From contig JAHWDD010000007.1 in NCBI GenBank assembly GCA_023897205.1, forward strand, positions 1,860,001-1,924,000: 64,000 nt of DNA, in the 5' to 3' direction. A program made the translations under genes and the position numbers. Positions within the stretch are counted from its first letter, which is position 1, and every line of letters starts with the position of its first letter. The notes beneath the pieces were generated by a model. It was not told the DNA's origin, ran no database searches, and saw nothing but the letters and a program-made list of their open reading frames with translations. This document shows positions 22,719 to 34,845 of this stretch, piece after piece. Origin of the DNA: Exophiala sp. HKRS030 (Eukaryota > Ascomycota > Eurotiomycetes > Chaetothyriales > Herpotrichiellaceae).

Positions 22719-24280
22719 ATGTCCTATCAATATACTGTCACCGAACGCAGGCGCAGAACAGCGAATACCGGTGGCTACGGCCACTCCGGGCATAGGTCCG
22801 CATTTGGCTACTGGGTTCCCTTGGTCGTCACTGTCACAGCTGCGGCCATCGGAGTTGCCGCCTGGGTGTGGAGTGAACGGCGCGATGATGAAGAAGAGGC
22901 GAGCGAGGAGGAACACTACCAAGGAGGAGTACCACCTCCAGGATATGCAAGCATGAGCGGTGCTCTACCTGCCGGCCCACCGCCTCCCGGTGGCTATCAA
23001 GGGCCTCCAGGCGCTGGGCCAGAAGGCTTTCAGGGTCCGATGATGCCTGGTCCGAATCAACCCGGCGGCTTCCAAGGCTATCCACCTCCTCCTGGATTTC
23101 CAGGACAAGGCCCTGATGGTTACCGTGAAGCTGGCGGAGAATATTACGCTTCAAGATCAACGGCGGAAGAGCAGCAGGTAGAGACTGGATTCGTCGCCAG
23201 GATGTCAAGTGCACTTGGATTTGGTCGGTCAACAACCCCATCGCAGCCGTTAATACGAGGGGACTCCGTTCAACAGCCTTACGACTGGGCCAACAAACCA
23301 TTCGCTTCCGGAGTCGCAGCTGCTGGCGCCATGGTGGGTGCTGCCATCAGTTCTATCAGAGGCGATGGTGGCGACGGCTACGAAGACCATGAGCGGTGGA
23401 GTGAAGAAGTCGAACAACGTGAAACCGACAGGGACGTCAAACAAGGAATCAAACGTAGGGGCACAGCCGACGAGTTCTTCTCTGGCGATGTCGAAGTTCC
23501 AAGAGAGTCGTCCATTGCTCGTCAGAAGAGGAAAACTGTTGCCGTCGTTGTTTCTGCGGCCGGTCTAGGATCTGATGGTGATGTGGATCACGCTGTAAGT
23601 TTTATCCAACAGTCAACACTCCGTCTACGCAAGCTGACAAGAGCAAGTCCATTTTGTCACATCTTCCTGAATATGTTGACCCCGACACAACCCGGATTTT
23701 TGTACTGATCTACGCTCCTGAATTGAAGACGCATCCACTTAGCCACAGAAGACCATCACAGTCAATGACGTCGTCCTTCTCGAACATTAGCCAGGCCGAA
23801 GCACACACACCAGCTCAAACACCTGGCGACTTCCCATCAGGAACGCCAGATGATGGTATACTAGCACAGGTTGATCCCAAGCCAGTTGAAGATGGATTCT
23901 CCGCATATAAGGCTCTTCGCGATCAAGCTCTCACGATAGTGGACAGGGAGACCATGATTCTCCCATTCACTTCATCAAAAGGACACAAACACATCTTACG
24001 AAGCCTAGCACCAGAACTTGTATACATTCAAGAATCTCTCTGCGGAGCTGATGGCGAACTTGTTTCCGAGCTTTCTGGTTGGGTGCGCCAAACTGTTGTT
24101 GTTATTGGTGACGAGGGAGGGCACGGCGGCTTAGTGGACACGGACGATGAGTCGGTTACCCATAAGCATGAGATATGGTGGCAAAAAGAGGAAAGGACTG
24201 GACTGGGGAAACGTGTGGGCGTTGTCGAGAGTCTGAAGATAGGCGAGGATTGGCAAAGGCGAATTAATGATCGAGACTGA
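22719..24280 (+). CDS. Membrane-anchored Pex22-like protein (tentative)
   Basis: Two exons, 22719-23594 and 23648-24280, 502 residues. A single membrane span near the N-terminus (WVPLVVTVTAAAIGVAAWVW, about residues 31-50) is followed by an acidic patch and a long Pro/Gly-rich segment (PPPGGYQGPPGAGPEGF type). The C-terminal domain of about 230 residues has alternating hydrophobic strands (RKTVAVVVSAAGL, TTRIFVLIYAP, TVVVIGDEGG), suggesting a Rossmann-like fold. Filamentous fungi have such Pex22-like proteins, proposed to anchor the ubiquitin-conjugating enzyme Pex4 at peroxisomes; my assignment rests on architecture only. The second exon begins at the AG ending at 23647; an alternative AG five bases upstream would be too close to the branch point. 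Confidence 0.6.
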
Positions 24281-25404
24281 GCAGATTGATGATTTTGATG
24301 TCAACAAATGGCATAATGGCTCTGGAGGCTCAAAGCTGCCACATGAATAGTCTAGTTACTATTTAGCGTATTGAAAGAAGTGTTTTATACCGAAGGCTTC
24401 CGCCTCTGATCAATGAGTACAATACATCGATACTTCGATATCTGCCGGGGAGTTCAGCATAGCGAACATCGCTGTATAGGCTAATGAATGGCTCATGTAA
24501 TTCGGAGAACGTGCCTGTAAAGACTATCAGGTAGGCATTATTGCAGCCCTGGGCCTCTGACTTGACTGCCACTGCCAGTCATCCGTACGGAGTACTATTG
24601 CATCAATCTTCTTCGTTGTGCGGATATGTAGCCGACTGCTATTCCATAGGTCTCGACGTATTGATTGGCCAAAGCATCTCCTTGTGGGTCTCAGCCTCGC
24701 TCGACAACTTGATGCTCGATACGGAGTACTCTCCAACACAAAGGGCAAAGTGTCAATAGAGCCTAAGACTTCAGATAATATCAGTAACAGCCTCAGAGTA
24801 GTCATGATAGTCTTGAGATTGCCATATTCAGTGGGGTGGCGGACCATCAATCAAGAAAACCATTAATCCTTACTGTGTTATGCGGATAGATCACATTCGT
24901 AGAGAAGAATTGTATGTATCATCGGGTCTCACTGACCGGCATATCCTAAGCCAGTACAAATTCTGGGTCAACCAAAGATCTTTTTGAAGTCTACACAGTA
25001 CAAGTACGGAGTAGGGGTAAGTCATATCTGGGCGCACGTGACACTTGGATCGGTGCCAAGGCCGAGCATCTCTTAATCATACCCCGATCTCGCGAGAACC
25101 TGGGCATGGGCGACGACATACGAATGACCATCATACAGCAATTTCCATTCAACAAATATCAACTTGTACACGACTGTCGGTCTGGCAACGATACACGTAT
25201 TGAGACACTTGGTAGAACAGCAAGATCAACAACATATGCCCCCAGAGTTGCCTGCAACGCCCTGACGTGCCCCTCATGATGCGCGTGTCGCCAGTACCGT
25301 CGCAATCTGGCCGGGAACCTTTACAGGCTTCTACAGCTTTTGAAGAGTTGTTGTGACAAGTCCAAGAGCCTGGAACCCCACATTGATCGATAGTCACGCC
25401 CAAG
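24281..25404. other. Intergenic with three copies of TACGGAGTA
   Basis: A 1.1-kb promoter region of spt20. The 9-mer TACGGAGTA occurs at 24586, 24720 and 25005, all on the plus strand. A CACGTG E-box occurs at about 25035. No gene is seen. Confidence 0.6.
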
Positions 25405-28388
25405 ATGGCTGCTGTCGCGGCAAAGGCCACAGGTACGGCCACCAAAATGAAGAAACCGCCTGCACCTGTCCTCCAGACGAATACGAACGGAACGAAGCCC
25501 GCTGCGCCCTCCTCCTCCCCGAGTAGTGCCAGGAAGACGCTCCCTGGTCAAAGCCAAAATGCTCCCTCCGCGGCTAGCAATAGTGCCGCAGTAAATGGTA
25601 CCGCGAGGCCAAACCGAAGACTACAAAGACTCAACACGAGAAATAGCACGACAGACACCCTGGGTTCAGATAAACGAGGCACCAAGAAATTTCCTGAGCC
25701 ATATGGTATGTTTCCTACACGTAAGATATCGTGCGCCTTTGGACTAACACGTGTCCTCGGTATAGTTCCTAAAGAATCTCACATCTTACGGAAATTCAAA
25801 GGTTCTCCGCCCTCACTCATTGTTCACCTGCATCCTACCCACTTCCGTTTCGATCAGCAAGAAGGGAGCTTCAGTTACCACTCCGAGATGCGCATCTTCA
25901 TCGACCACCTGGCCAAGGGTACAATACCGCATGATATGGTGGAAGAGTTTCGGAAGTCAGACGTCAAATACTATGATGGTTGGCTCATAGTACGGGTACT
26001 CGACTACAAATCCGTCGCGAAAGATGCCGCTGCCAACGATGCTTGTAACGGAGACGAGAAGCCTTTCAGTATACACAATTACAACCAATACATCACTCCA
26101 TCCCCGTACGTGCCATATCCAACGAAAGAGCAGTCGGTGGCTCGATCACCACCAACGAAGCAAGAGCGTCGGGACTCCATATCAGGAGAGCTCAAAGATA
26201 CTCTCAATTCTGACGATACTATTGATGTCGCCCCGAAATCCACGAAGCCAAAACCCAAGATATATCATGTTGCTTTGCGACCTACCGTCCTCTCAAAACA
26301 TATGGATATGGTAATTGATGCTATGACTCCTGATCCAAAATCCGTCAATCGCAAACAGTCACAAGCGAACTCGAGTAATCGAGCACCAGGGTCAGGAGCT
26401 CCACAAACCCCGATCTCCGGGGTACCTTCAACGCCATCCACCGACAAAGGTCCACCGCACAAGAAGCTGAAATTGAAGATCGACCCCAAGGATCTCCTCG
26501 ACTATGAGGCTCGGATTGTGAACGCCACTGCCCCCCCTCTATACCTAGATGCCGTTGAAAGCATCGAAGAGGCAGAGACGCTGATGGATATGCTCCGAGA
26601 TCCTTACCACGACGCACGTCCTCCTTCACCAATCAGCCGGAAGCGAACTGTTGCAGAACTCGCTGCCGACGACGCGCATGCCAAGGAACAGGAGAAATTC
26701 ATGCTCATCATGGATGAGCGCACGTCCGGTGCATCTGGTGCGCCGAACGCGGGAGCTGTTGATGGCCAAGCTGCCTCTGCGCTATTCCAACCACGCTTCG
26801 AGAAGTTCAACGCTCTTGATAACATTAAGAGGGAAATCGCAGAGCGGAAACAACGTGAAAAGGATCGGCAACTGCAGGAAGATGAGAATAGGAGAGGCCA
26901 GCAAGAACGCCTACAAGAGGAGGAAAAGAAACGCATACTGATGCAGCGGGCGCAAGAGGCTAGAGCCATCCGTGCCCGCCAGCAAGAAATGCAAGCAGCG
27001 TTGGCGGCGCAACAGCAGTCAGCTCAAACGAACCAGAGACCGCCTTCGCAGCAGATGAATGGCATACCTCCAAATATGCAGAATCAGATAATGGCTGCTC
27101 AACAACAACGTGGCTCGCCAATACTCAGACAAGGTACTCCTCACGCGGCATCCTCACCCGTAGTCACAAACGCTACTGCACAAGGTGGGCTTCCCATGGT
27201 AGTCTCTGGCTCACAACAAGGCAATGGCTCGCCGGCTCGACCCGGTTCCGCAGTTCAGCACGCTCATCCCACCGCTCCGATGGCAAGAGTCGGTAGTGGA
27301 CAAGCTCTCAGTCGCAACGGCACACCACAACTGCCCCATGGAACACCTGCTGGTGGAAACGCCACGCCAATCATGCGCCAAGGCACTCCTGGTCAGCATA
27401 TCAGCCAGGCAAGCCCACATAGTAGCATGGCGGCGCCTACACCTCAAATGATGCCAAACGGCATGCTTCAAGGCATGCAAGGCCAAATGCCGAACGGTGT
27501 CCCAAGACAACCCAATCCTCAGCAGCTCGCAGAAATGCAACGACGCCATGCAATGCAGCAGCAGGCTGCAGCCCAACAGGCTGCTATGCATCAGCAGATG
27601 ATCAATGGCACTCCTCAGATGGCCCAAGCCCAAATGGCTCATATGCAGGCTCAGCATCATGCACAAATGGACCGCCAAGCCGCCATGCAGCGTCAGCAAG
27701 CACAGCAGCAAGCTATGCAGCAGGGCACACCACAAAGTCAGCACATGTCGCCCGTTCCTGCACAGAGTCAGAAGGCGTACAACCAGTCCGTTGCCGATCA
27801 TGTCAAAGCACAAATGCAGAGCCTTCAGCAACCACACTCCCAAGGTTCACCTGGTCAGAATCAGATGACCCCTCAACAACAAGCTGCACAAATGGCACAG
27901 GCCCAGCAACAGCAAAGGATAATGGCTGCTCAGGCTCAGGGCCAAATGATGGGTGGCAATGGCCCTCAACAACGACCACAGATCAGTCCCCAGCTACAGG
28001 CGCTCTATCAGAACACCCTTAGTGCATACACCCAACGCTTTTTGACCCAAGCCGCTTCTAAGTATGGCGGCAATACAAATATGCTTCAACCTGCCGAACT
28101 GCAACAGGTGCAGGGTCAAGCCAAACAGGCGGCCATGACTGCTGTGCGCAAACGTCAGGCTGAGATGAGCCAGATGAACCAGATGCAGATGCATGCTCAG
28201 ATGAGGCAGCAAACTCAACAAGGTGGAGGAGGAATGAATATGAATGGCGGTGGCATGGGCATGAATGTCAATCCGAACATGGCCGCAGCCTTACAGCAGC
28301 ATCAGGCTCAGCAAATGCAACAGATGCAGATGCAGCATGCCCAACAAATGATGGCGCAACAACAACAACAACAACAACATCAGCAGCA

Positions 28389-28420
<32 letters not shown>

Positions 28421-28452
28421 AAGGCATGCAATTTCAGCACCAGCGAGGGTAA
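25405..28452 (+). CDS. spt20: SAGA complex subunit Spt20
   Basis: Two exons, 25405-25705 and 25766-28452, 995 residues. The 60-base intron (GTATGT donor, ACTAACAC branch, TATAG acceptor) is a multiple of three and has no stop, so the unspliced frame is also open. Splicing joins EPY to VPKESHILRKFKG. The Spt20 domain (about 95-185) contains SLIVHLHPTHFRFDQQEGSF and KYYDGWLIVRVLDY. A Glu/Arg/Gln-rich coiled coil follows (about 455-530), then some 450 residues dominated by Gln, Met, Ala and Pro, ending in polyglutamine. Spt20 (Ada5) holds the SAGA coactivator together and acts at promoters in the nucleus. Fungal orthologues share this long low-complexity tail. Confidence 0.93.
28358..28424 (+). 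repeat. CAA/CAG trinucleotide tract encoding polyglutamine
   Basis: Mixed CAA and CAG codons encode two Gln runs interrupted by a His (about 8 and then 16 Gln) at the C-terminus of Spt20. The mixing of codons stabilises the tract, but length variation between strains is expected. Confidence 0.9.
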
Positions 28453-29570
28453 GGTCTGATCTTGACATCTTACTTCTGGATTTTTGCCAGAACAGTGGGA
28501 ATCTCAATTTGGTTCGCATCCCTGCTTTGGTGAGGCAATCCAGGGACCTCCCCTCCGAGGAAATTGGGTATCATTCTGTTGGTTCGACGGGGTCTCTTTG
28601 TGCATTGGGACGGCGGGGTGTGTCGATTCAGCGAAATTTTACGACATGACATGATCGGGTTTGATGGCACGCTTTGGAGTTTTGTGGTGGCCAAAGTTGG
28701 GCCTTGCACACGCTGAAGGCCTCTTGCCTGGTCAATATGGCAACGCTTGAAGCTTTTGAGGGAAAATGAGTTGGCGTCATGACGTTTGAGGATCGCTGCA
28801 CCAGATCACGGATGTTACACGAATGCATAACCCATTGGGATGTATACCACTTGGCATTTGCTACGGCTTGGACATTGGCCATTCAACGAAGTTACGACCA
28901 AGACCAATATCACAGTGTCGACTTGAATTGGTGTTTATGGGGGTTGACCTTTTTTTTCTTCTCATTTGAATTTCGGGGAAAAAGAAAGTCGTCTTTGGTC
29001 AAAAGACGAACTATGCAAGGCATTGCTTGATTGGTGCGAGTATAGCGGTTGTGTTTTGTTGTGTTTGTCAACTTGTCTTTGTTGTAAAGTGGTAAGCTGC
29101 TCTCTCTCTTTCTACGGAGAACGAGAACTTGAAGGACGGCTTCGCACAATAACAATAAACAGGGGTTCGATTTTTGTGATTGTGTGTTGGGCAAAATTCT
29201 TGAGCTCTGCAGTCACAATCGCACACATGGAAAAATGTATATTGAATAATATGTACTGAACCCAAATGGGATTGAGACCACTAGAAAGCCTTTGAAGATT
29301 CGACCTGGGCTTGTTCTTTTCCAATATTTTATTCCTGTTTCTGATAGTTACTTTGTGTGTGCGGAGTGATGCACTCCAGGTGTGACGATTGCAAAGTATC
29401 GTTAATGCTACATGGGTCGGCAGTAGGGAGTAGATTTCTTTAGAACTATCGTAAGCAAACGAATGTTCTTTGGTGTGATTGTCCAACGGTACGAATAGGA
29501 AAAAGATGGCTATGCATGCAAAAACATTTTGCTCTGTGGAGCGAGAGTACCAAGGAGAGAAAAAAGCCGA
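28453..29570. other. Convergent 3' region
   Basis: 1.1 kb between the spt20 stop and the acyltransferase stop. T-rich tracts (for example a nine-T run near 28950) occur. No gene is seen. Confidence 0.5.
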
Positions 29571-31271
29571 TCAGGCCGTCTTCATCATACACTTTTGCTC
29601 CAACCACCTGGCCAACTGGACGCTCTTCTTGTCGACGTACCGCGTGACCAACTCACTGATCCAGAACAAGGTGGGGATGGCGATGGCGGCGTAGAGCAAA
29701 AACACCAACCAAGAACCGACTTGGCCTTCCGGTCTGAGACCGACGTGGGAGGGAATTCGAGAGAGAAAACGCATCAATGGCCTTCCTATGCTGTTGATCA
29801 AGGTGACGTGCATGAGGTAGATTCCGAAAGAGTTCTCCCCGAGGTACTGCGGAAAAGGGGTGGACAGGAACCTCCGAAGCATTCGTGTTTGACCCGTGTA
29901 AAACACCAGAACCACCGAGGCGACGCAGACCGGGAACCGGCCGACGCTCGGGAGTTTGTCCCAGCTGCTGGGGTCGAAAGACTTGATGGTGGTGTACAGC
30001 CGCACGTCCCCCATGTGAGGGTACTCGGGCATGGTGACGACGGCGAGGATCGCGACGAGGCCTGAGATGAGAGCGACGCGTTTCAGTGTCAAGGCAATCA
30101 GATTCGTACGCTGACGAGGATTTTGTGGTTTCTCGCTCGACAAACCGACAACACCGGAGCTGTTGGCAGAAGTCGAAGCGGACGTGGACGTGGATTGTGG
30201 CATCGTTCGGTTTTCAAGATAATGGTGAAGGTCGCAGCACAGGGGTCCCGAGAGAAACAAAAACACGTCCCACTGTCCTTGAGCGACGCAGTATAGGACG
30301 AGCGACGCTATGACGGCGAACCTCAGGGGCGGACGAGTCCTGCCCAGGGCCAGGAGGACCACGAAGACGATGATCGACCCTCGATACTCAAAGGGGATGG
30401 TCCACATGCCGATGGCGTACCGTAGGCCCTTGATGTTCCAGGAGTGGTACCGGTCGAGGTTGAGCGGGTTCAGGCCCGTCAACAGGTCGTCCAGCCAGTG
30501 CCACAGGGTCGCGGCCACGGTGCCGTCGTAGGGGACGTGGTCGGCGCCCTCGGGGTCAAACAGCTTGAGGTAACTCAGCACGGCGTTGAGGAGGGTCAGG
30601 AAAACCACGGGCGCGTAGAGTCGGATGCCGCGTCGGAAGAGGGCCGACGAGAGGGACTCGGAAAACCGGGTGAAGTCGGCCGTCCGCGTGAGCGACAAGG
30701 GCCGGCAGCTCAGGGCGTAGCCGGATATGACGAAAAAAATGTCCACCATCGCCGGACCCGTGCAGGGGAGGCGGAGGACGGGGAGGCGGAACAGGCGCGA
30801 GTCCGAACTCTGCCACGCCGCGCAGTGGCCCGGGTACAACAAGAGGGAGTTGTGGTAGAAGACGACGGTGAAGCACGCGATGCCTCGGAGGCCGTCCAAC
30901 CACGCCGTCGCGTGGACTTTGCGATTTGTCGTCGTCGTCGGACACAGGATGGTGGGGCGGACGGCCACCCAGGCCGCCCTCAGGATCGAACCGGTTTTGC
31001 TGTCTCCGGTAGAAAACGCAAGGAGAGATGCTTGTTGTTGTGAAGAGCTGTCTAGAAGTGACCGTCGTGGTTTCAGGTATTGTTGTATCAAATAAAAAAC
31101 TGCCAATGCTTTGGCGAGTAGAGTACGTCGTCGCCTTTGGTCGTTTGATGAAGCCTGGCACGCGCCGCCGAATTCTTCGTCTTCGAGATCTCCATTCAAC
31201 AGCGGGTACTGCTGGGACCGGTGCCGCTCGTCGTCGTCCGGTAGGACGTTCTTGAATGACTGTATAGCCAT
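29571..31271 (-). CDS. Acyltransferase 3 family membrane protein
   Basis: Single exon, 566 residues, ATG at 31269-31271. A cytosolic N-terminus of about 125 residues is followed by the family blocks ATAWLDGLRGIACFTVVFYH (which includes the catalytic-type His) and VDIFFVISGYALSCRP, about ten membrane spans, and near the C-terminus LGENSFGIYLMHVTLI. These OafA/YrhL-like enzymes move acyl groups, often acetyl, from a carrier onto sugars, lipids or secondary metabolites in membranes. The hydrophilic Ser/Thr-rich loop (about 365-395) is probably cytosolic. Local GC is high with strong third-position bias. The acceptor is unknown and no biosynthetic partners are adjacent. Confidence 0.87.
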   Translation of the reverse strand: MAIQSFKNVLPDDDERHRSQQYPLLNGDLEDEEFGGACQASSNDQRRRRTLLAKALAVFYLIQQYLKPRRSLLDSSSQQQASLLAFSTGDSKTGSILRAAWVAVRPTILCPTTTTNRKVHATAWLDGLRGIACFTVVFYHNSLLLYPGHCAAWQSSDSRLFRLPVLRLPCTGPAMVDIFFVISGYALSCRPLSLTRTADFTRFSESLSSALFRRGIRLYAPVVFLTLLNAVLSYLKLFDPEGADHVPYDGTVAATLWHWLDDLLTGLNPLNLDRYHSWNIKGLRYAIGMWTIPFEYRGSIIVFVVLLALGRTRPPLRFAVIASLVLYCVAQGQWDVFLFLSGPLCCDLHHYLENRTMPQSTSTSASTSANSSGVVGLSSEKPQNPRQRTNLIALTLKRVALISGLVAILAVVTMPEYPHMGDVRLYTTIKSFDPSSWDKLPSVGRFPVCVASVVLVFYTGQTRMLRRFLSTPFPQYLGENSFGIYLMHVTLINSIGRPLMRFLSRIPSHVGLRPEGQVGSWLVFLLYAAIAIPTLFWISELVTRYVDKKSVQLARWLEQKCMMKTA

Positions 31272-32392
31272 CGTGACAACGAATCCTGTAGGTATGGGGA
31301 AACCTTCTACAGTACTTCGACCGAGGAAGGAAGCATCATGCGTTCTACATGAAGAAGCTGAACAAGACTTACCTCAAATTGTACTTCCATGGACATCGAA
31401 AGGGGGTTTCTTAGCTTTCCATGTCAAAAAAAAGGGTCACGGACCAGATCGTTCGTCCTTTAGATTGAAAACGCGTCAAGAGAGCCTTTGACACATGTCA
31501 CTCGACATGCTCCATGGAACAGCCGCACGATGATCGTGCAGAGGCGGGACGTTATAGACGCAGATATGAGATCAAGGATGATCCCATTGTGTACTGTATG
31601 TACTGTCAAGGGCAACAGACTGCCACCTACTGTGGTGTATTGTGTATATATGGATCGTAACTTTTCGTGATATTGAGGCATTGTTGGACGTTTGTCAATG
31701 TCCGTCGGCCTCGCTTGTTTGATCCACCGTTTTGAATACGGTGGAGTTTATCTTCTTTCGAACGTAGCGCATTGTCCTCTTCTCCCTCTCCTTTTCCTCG
31801 AATATAGAAAAGTCCTCAGCCCTCCCTGATGCACCGTCGCGGTGAACAAGGTGAAGACACCCTCCCCAACCACAGTGAAGACATCCTTCAATAATGTTGT
31901 GTTTAAATATTTCATTTTCAGAATTCCAGGCAACAATGGGGTACATGGCGTAATGGTAGCGCTCACTTTCAGTCTCTGACCCTCGTCCTGAACGGCGGTT
32001 GGGGCGCTCAGGAAACAATTTTCGGACCTCCTTCTGGAGGCTGGGCTCTGTGAACCTGAGCAGGGAGTGACCGCTTGCCATTGACGTTAAAACTCCCAGA
32101 GTGTTGCCCCTTTAAACATCTGGCATGTCCAGGTTTTCTATTCTCACAACCCCGATCTCAAGGGTTGTGAGATGAGTTTTTGTTGCTGGCTCTTGCTTCA
32201 CAAAAGCCTCTCTATACATTCAATTGATGAACAGCCTCCAGCATCTATATAGGATGTCTTGCGTCGGAATCCTGAAGCTCCTCAGACTGCGCCATGAAAA
32301 CAACTCGGCGCTATGGTTGTATTCCGCCCGGCTGACATGAGACTGATTGTAACAGACCAACTCGGGCCTTTCCTCTTATTCAAAGGCGTCGA
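31272..32392. other. Intergenic
   Basis: 1.1 kb including the acyltransferase promoter. An open minus-strand frame at 31695-32081 (128 codons) has no recognisable family, and I do not call it a gene. Confidence 0.5.
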
Positions 32393-34845
32393 TTATTTAT
32401 CGTATGGCGAATCGTCTCTGACGATGTAAACTTGGGCGACAAGAATGGCGCAGCCTATCGCCATCGCCACCGAGATGATGGGCAGGTTGACTTTCGCGAA
32501 TTCCAGGCGCTTGACCTCGATATACTTGCGTTCCAGGATGTCCCTCCACAGCAAACCAGCAAGTGAGGCGCTGAAGACTGCACTGAATGCGCCGTAATTG
32601 ACGCCAATCGCCATGCTGTATACGGTGGCCCAGAATGTTCGGTTGGAGATTGGGATTCCATTCTGGCGATGAATCGTCTGCCATGCTTGAACCACCCGAG
32701 AAAGAAGGATGGCGCTACCGATGTTCGTCCCTGCGAACTAGAAAAACGCACCACGCATGTCAACTGTGATCTCACTTCCCGTGAAGTCTTACCGAATTTT
32801 TGGTGTTCTAGAAAGGACTTACGTTGCATAACACGACGGAGATAAATCCCATACCACCAACGGCGCCCACAGTTCCCGTTTTGTTTACCCAATGGTCCCA
32901 CCCATAGGCAAAAACTGGAACCCAGCCTCTCGTAACGAGTCCCTGCACAAGGACAAACATCGAGAGAGCGAACGGCACAAGAGCAAACGGCAGATGCGCA
33001 GCCACCACTGTGACAGTTGGGAATTTTGACTGAAACCATCCAAACCCTTTTTTCACGAGACTTTCGAACGTCGTCGGGCCGGAAATTGTGCGAGCGTCGA
33101 ACTCTTCAGACATGTCGTCACTCGACCTTTCCTCTTTCTCGTTCGCTGTCAAACTTGCCCCAACCGGTTTTTCTGCTGATGTCCGTGAATGAAGAGCACC
33201 ATGCGCATAGTGTCTCTCATCGACTCTGTCGGTCATTGTTCTCGAGACGGAGCGGTTGGGTCTGGTCATTTCGATAGGGCAAGTTGCGGATCTGGAAAAG
33301 TTCGGCGACGATGGTGAGCTATCTACAGGCGACACTCGATCATCGTCATTCATTCCGGATCGCCCTCGGGTACCGATATGGGCAACATGCTTGGCACCTG
33401 GCACGAGGTCCTCCTCCTCGGACAACACGAAGCTGCGAGATCCGTCGCCACTTTGGCCATGCTTTGCAAGAGATGAGTTTGCCTTCGAATCCGCGATCTG
33501 GTATGACTGCATTTGCTCCTGTGCCACTTTTCGTAATTCTTCTTGTTCAATCCGATCGCGCTTCTCCTGGTATTCCCTGAAATCCCGCCGCCACTTGGGC
33601 AGCTGAGACAGCCCATAAAGGGCGTCCCAGGAGAACATGACGAACGCGGCCGGCAGAGTGACCCAGTAAACGGGATGGGTGCCTGTGGTTTGACTGACCG
33701 CGTTCAGCACCAGGATGGTAACAAGCGTCACAGACATCAAGATGGCTCCGAACGCCGCACTTTTCTCGTCGATGTATGGGTTCATGATTTCTTCGGCCAT
33801 TCGCATTTTGCCCTTCTCATTGTTGGCCTTTTTATCCTTTTCCTCGTCCCCGCCACCACTCTTGACATGATCGATGTTGGGATTTCCAGGCTTTAGCATC
33901 ATGATAGCTTCCGGCAAGACTTTGGGTTTTATCGAGGACGGGATGTAATCCTTCTTCTCGACATCGTCCTTTCCAGAAAAGACAACATACAACAAAAAGG
34001 GAAACAAGATGATGCCGGTGACTGTGACGGGGACAATCATGTTGGCTGTGTAGTGGATGAACTTGATGTCGAAGGCTCCTGCCAGTACAAGATTCGTCGG
34101 GTTGGAAGAGACCAGTATGGCCGAGACAACGTTCGCCACGGTGAACTGCGCGTGGATCCAGGCTCTGGCTGTGTGAATATTGTCCGACACTCGGGTCATG
34201 TATGCCAAGAATGCGGTTCCAGATAAGATGATGGGATCATTGCCGATGAAACTCCCCAGGCAGAAGAAGAAGGCGTAAAGGTAGAAGAACAGGGCATGTC
34301 CATTGTCTCCACCCTTCTCGAGCGCTTTCAAGGCCAACCACCTGATCAAGCCGGAGGCGTCGATAGACACGGCCAGGTACGCCAAGGTCAAAAAGAAGGC
34401 CATGATGTCGATGGGCGAGATGTTATCGGCCCCAACCGTTCCATCGTGAACCTCTTGACGGCCAATGGCAGAGATGGCCAGCAAAAAGAGGTCGGCAAGC
34501 AGAGGCGCCGTCACAAAGTTCATGGGGAATTGGAAGCGCATGAAAGGCTTGACTTTGCCGGTACTGTCGGTTCCATAGTTGAGGTGCCGTCGTCGAGGCG
34601 AGATGATGCGTAGAGTTCCCAACAGCCGCAAGATCCCATCCCAGACCCGCGTGGGAAAGAACAGTGACACTCTGAATGGGAACAGCACAGTAAGATCTAC
34701 GCGACCGCAGACAAAATCAATCTCAGAGAACGACCACGGGAATTTTGGGAAAGACCATGTTGTACCTACTTGTCAGGAAGAAAATAATCAGAGTCACGAT
34801 TGACCGCCAGTCTTTGATCTGGCCAGTGTCTAGGACTTCTGCCAT
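32393..34845 (-). CDS. ArsB/NhaD-like anion permease (ion transporter superfamily)
   Basis: Three exons, 34770-34845, 32823-34696 and 32393-32737, 764 residues. Exon 1 encodes only 25 residues and is supported by the hydrophobic continuity IIFFLT-NLTVLFPFRV. Motifs of the superfamily include IGNDPIILSGTAFLAY, SSNPTNLVLAGAF and, near the end, LCNFAGTNIGSAILLSR. About 10-12 membrane spans are interrupted by a roughly 230-residue charged cytosolic loop (RIEQEELRKVAQEQ..., Ser/Asp-rich), usual in fungal members. Bacterial relatives pump arsenite or exchange Na+/H+; plant and fungal ones carry silicate, arsenite or dicarboxylates. No arsenate reductase or ACR3 gene is nearby, so the substrate is open. 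Confidence 0.86.

Noticed and set aside
30444..31043. 199-codon frame antisense to the acyltransferase
   Set aside because: Low-complexity Arg/Gly/Val-rich shadow of a GC-biased gene.
31938..32012. tRNA-like D arm (TGGCGTAATGGTAGCGC), as in tRNA-Arg
   Set aside because: No matching anticodon stem, no GGTTCRA box B and no pairing 3' acceptor strand follow, so it is not a tRNA gene; at most a chance or very old SINE-like remnant.
31695..32081. 128-codon minus-strand frame between acyltransferase and permease
   Set aside because: Composition is not convincing, no family recognised, and an overlapping second frame is equally open.
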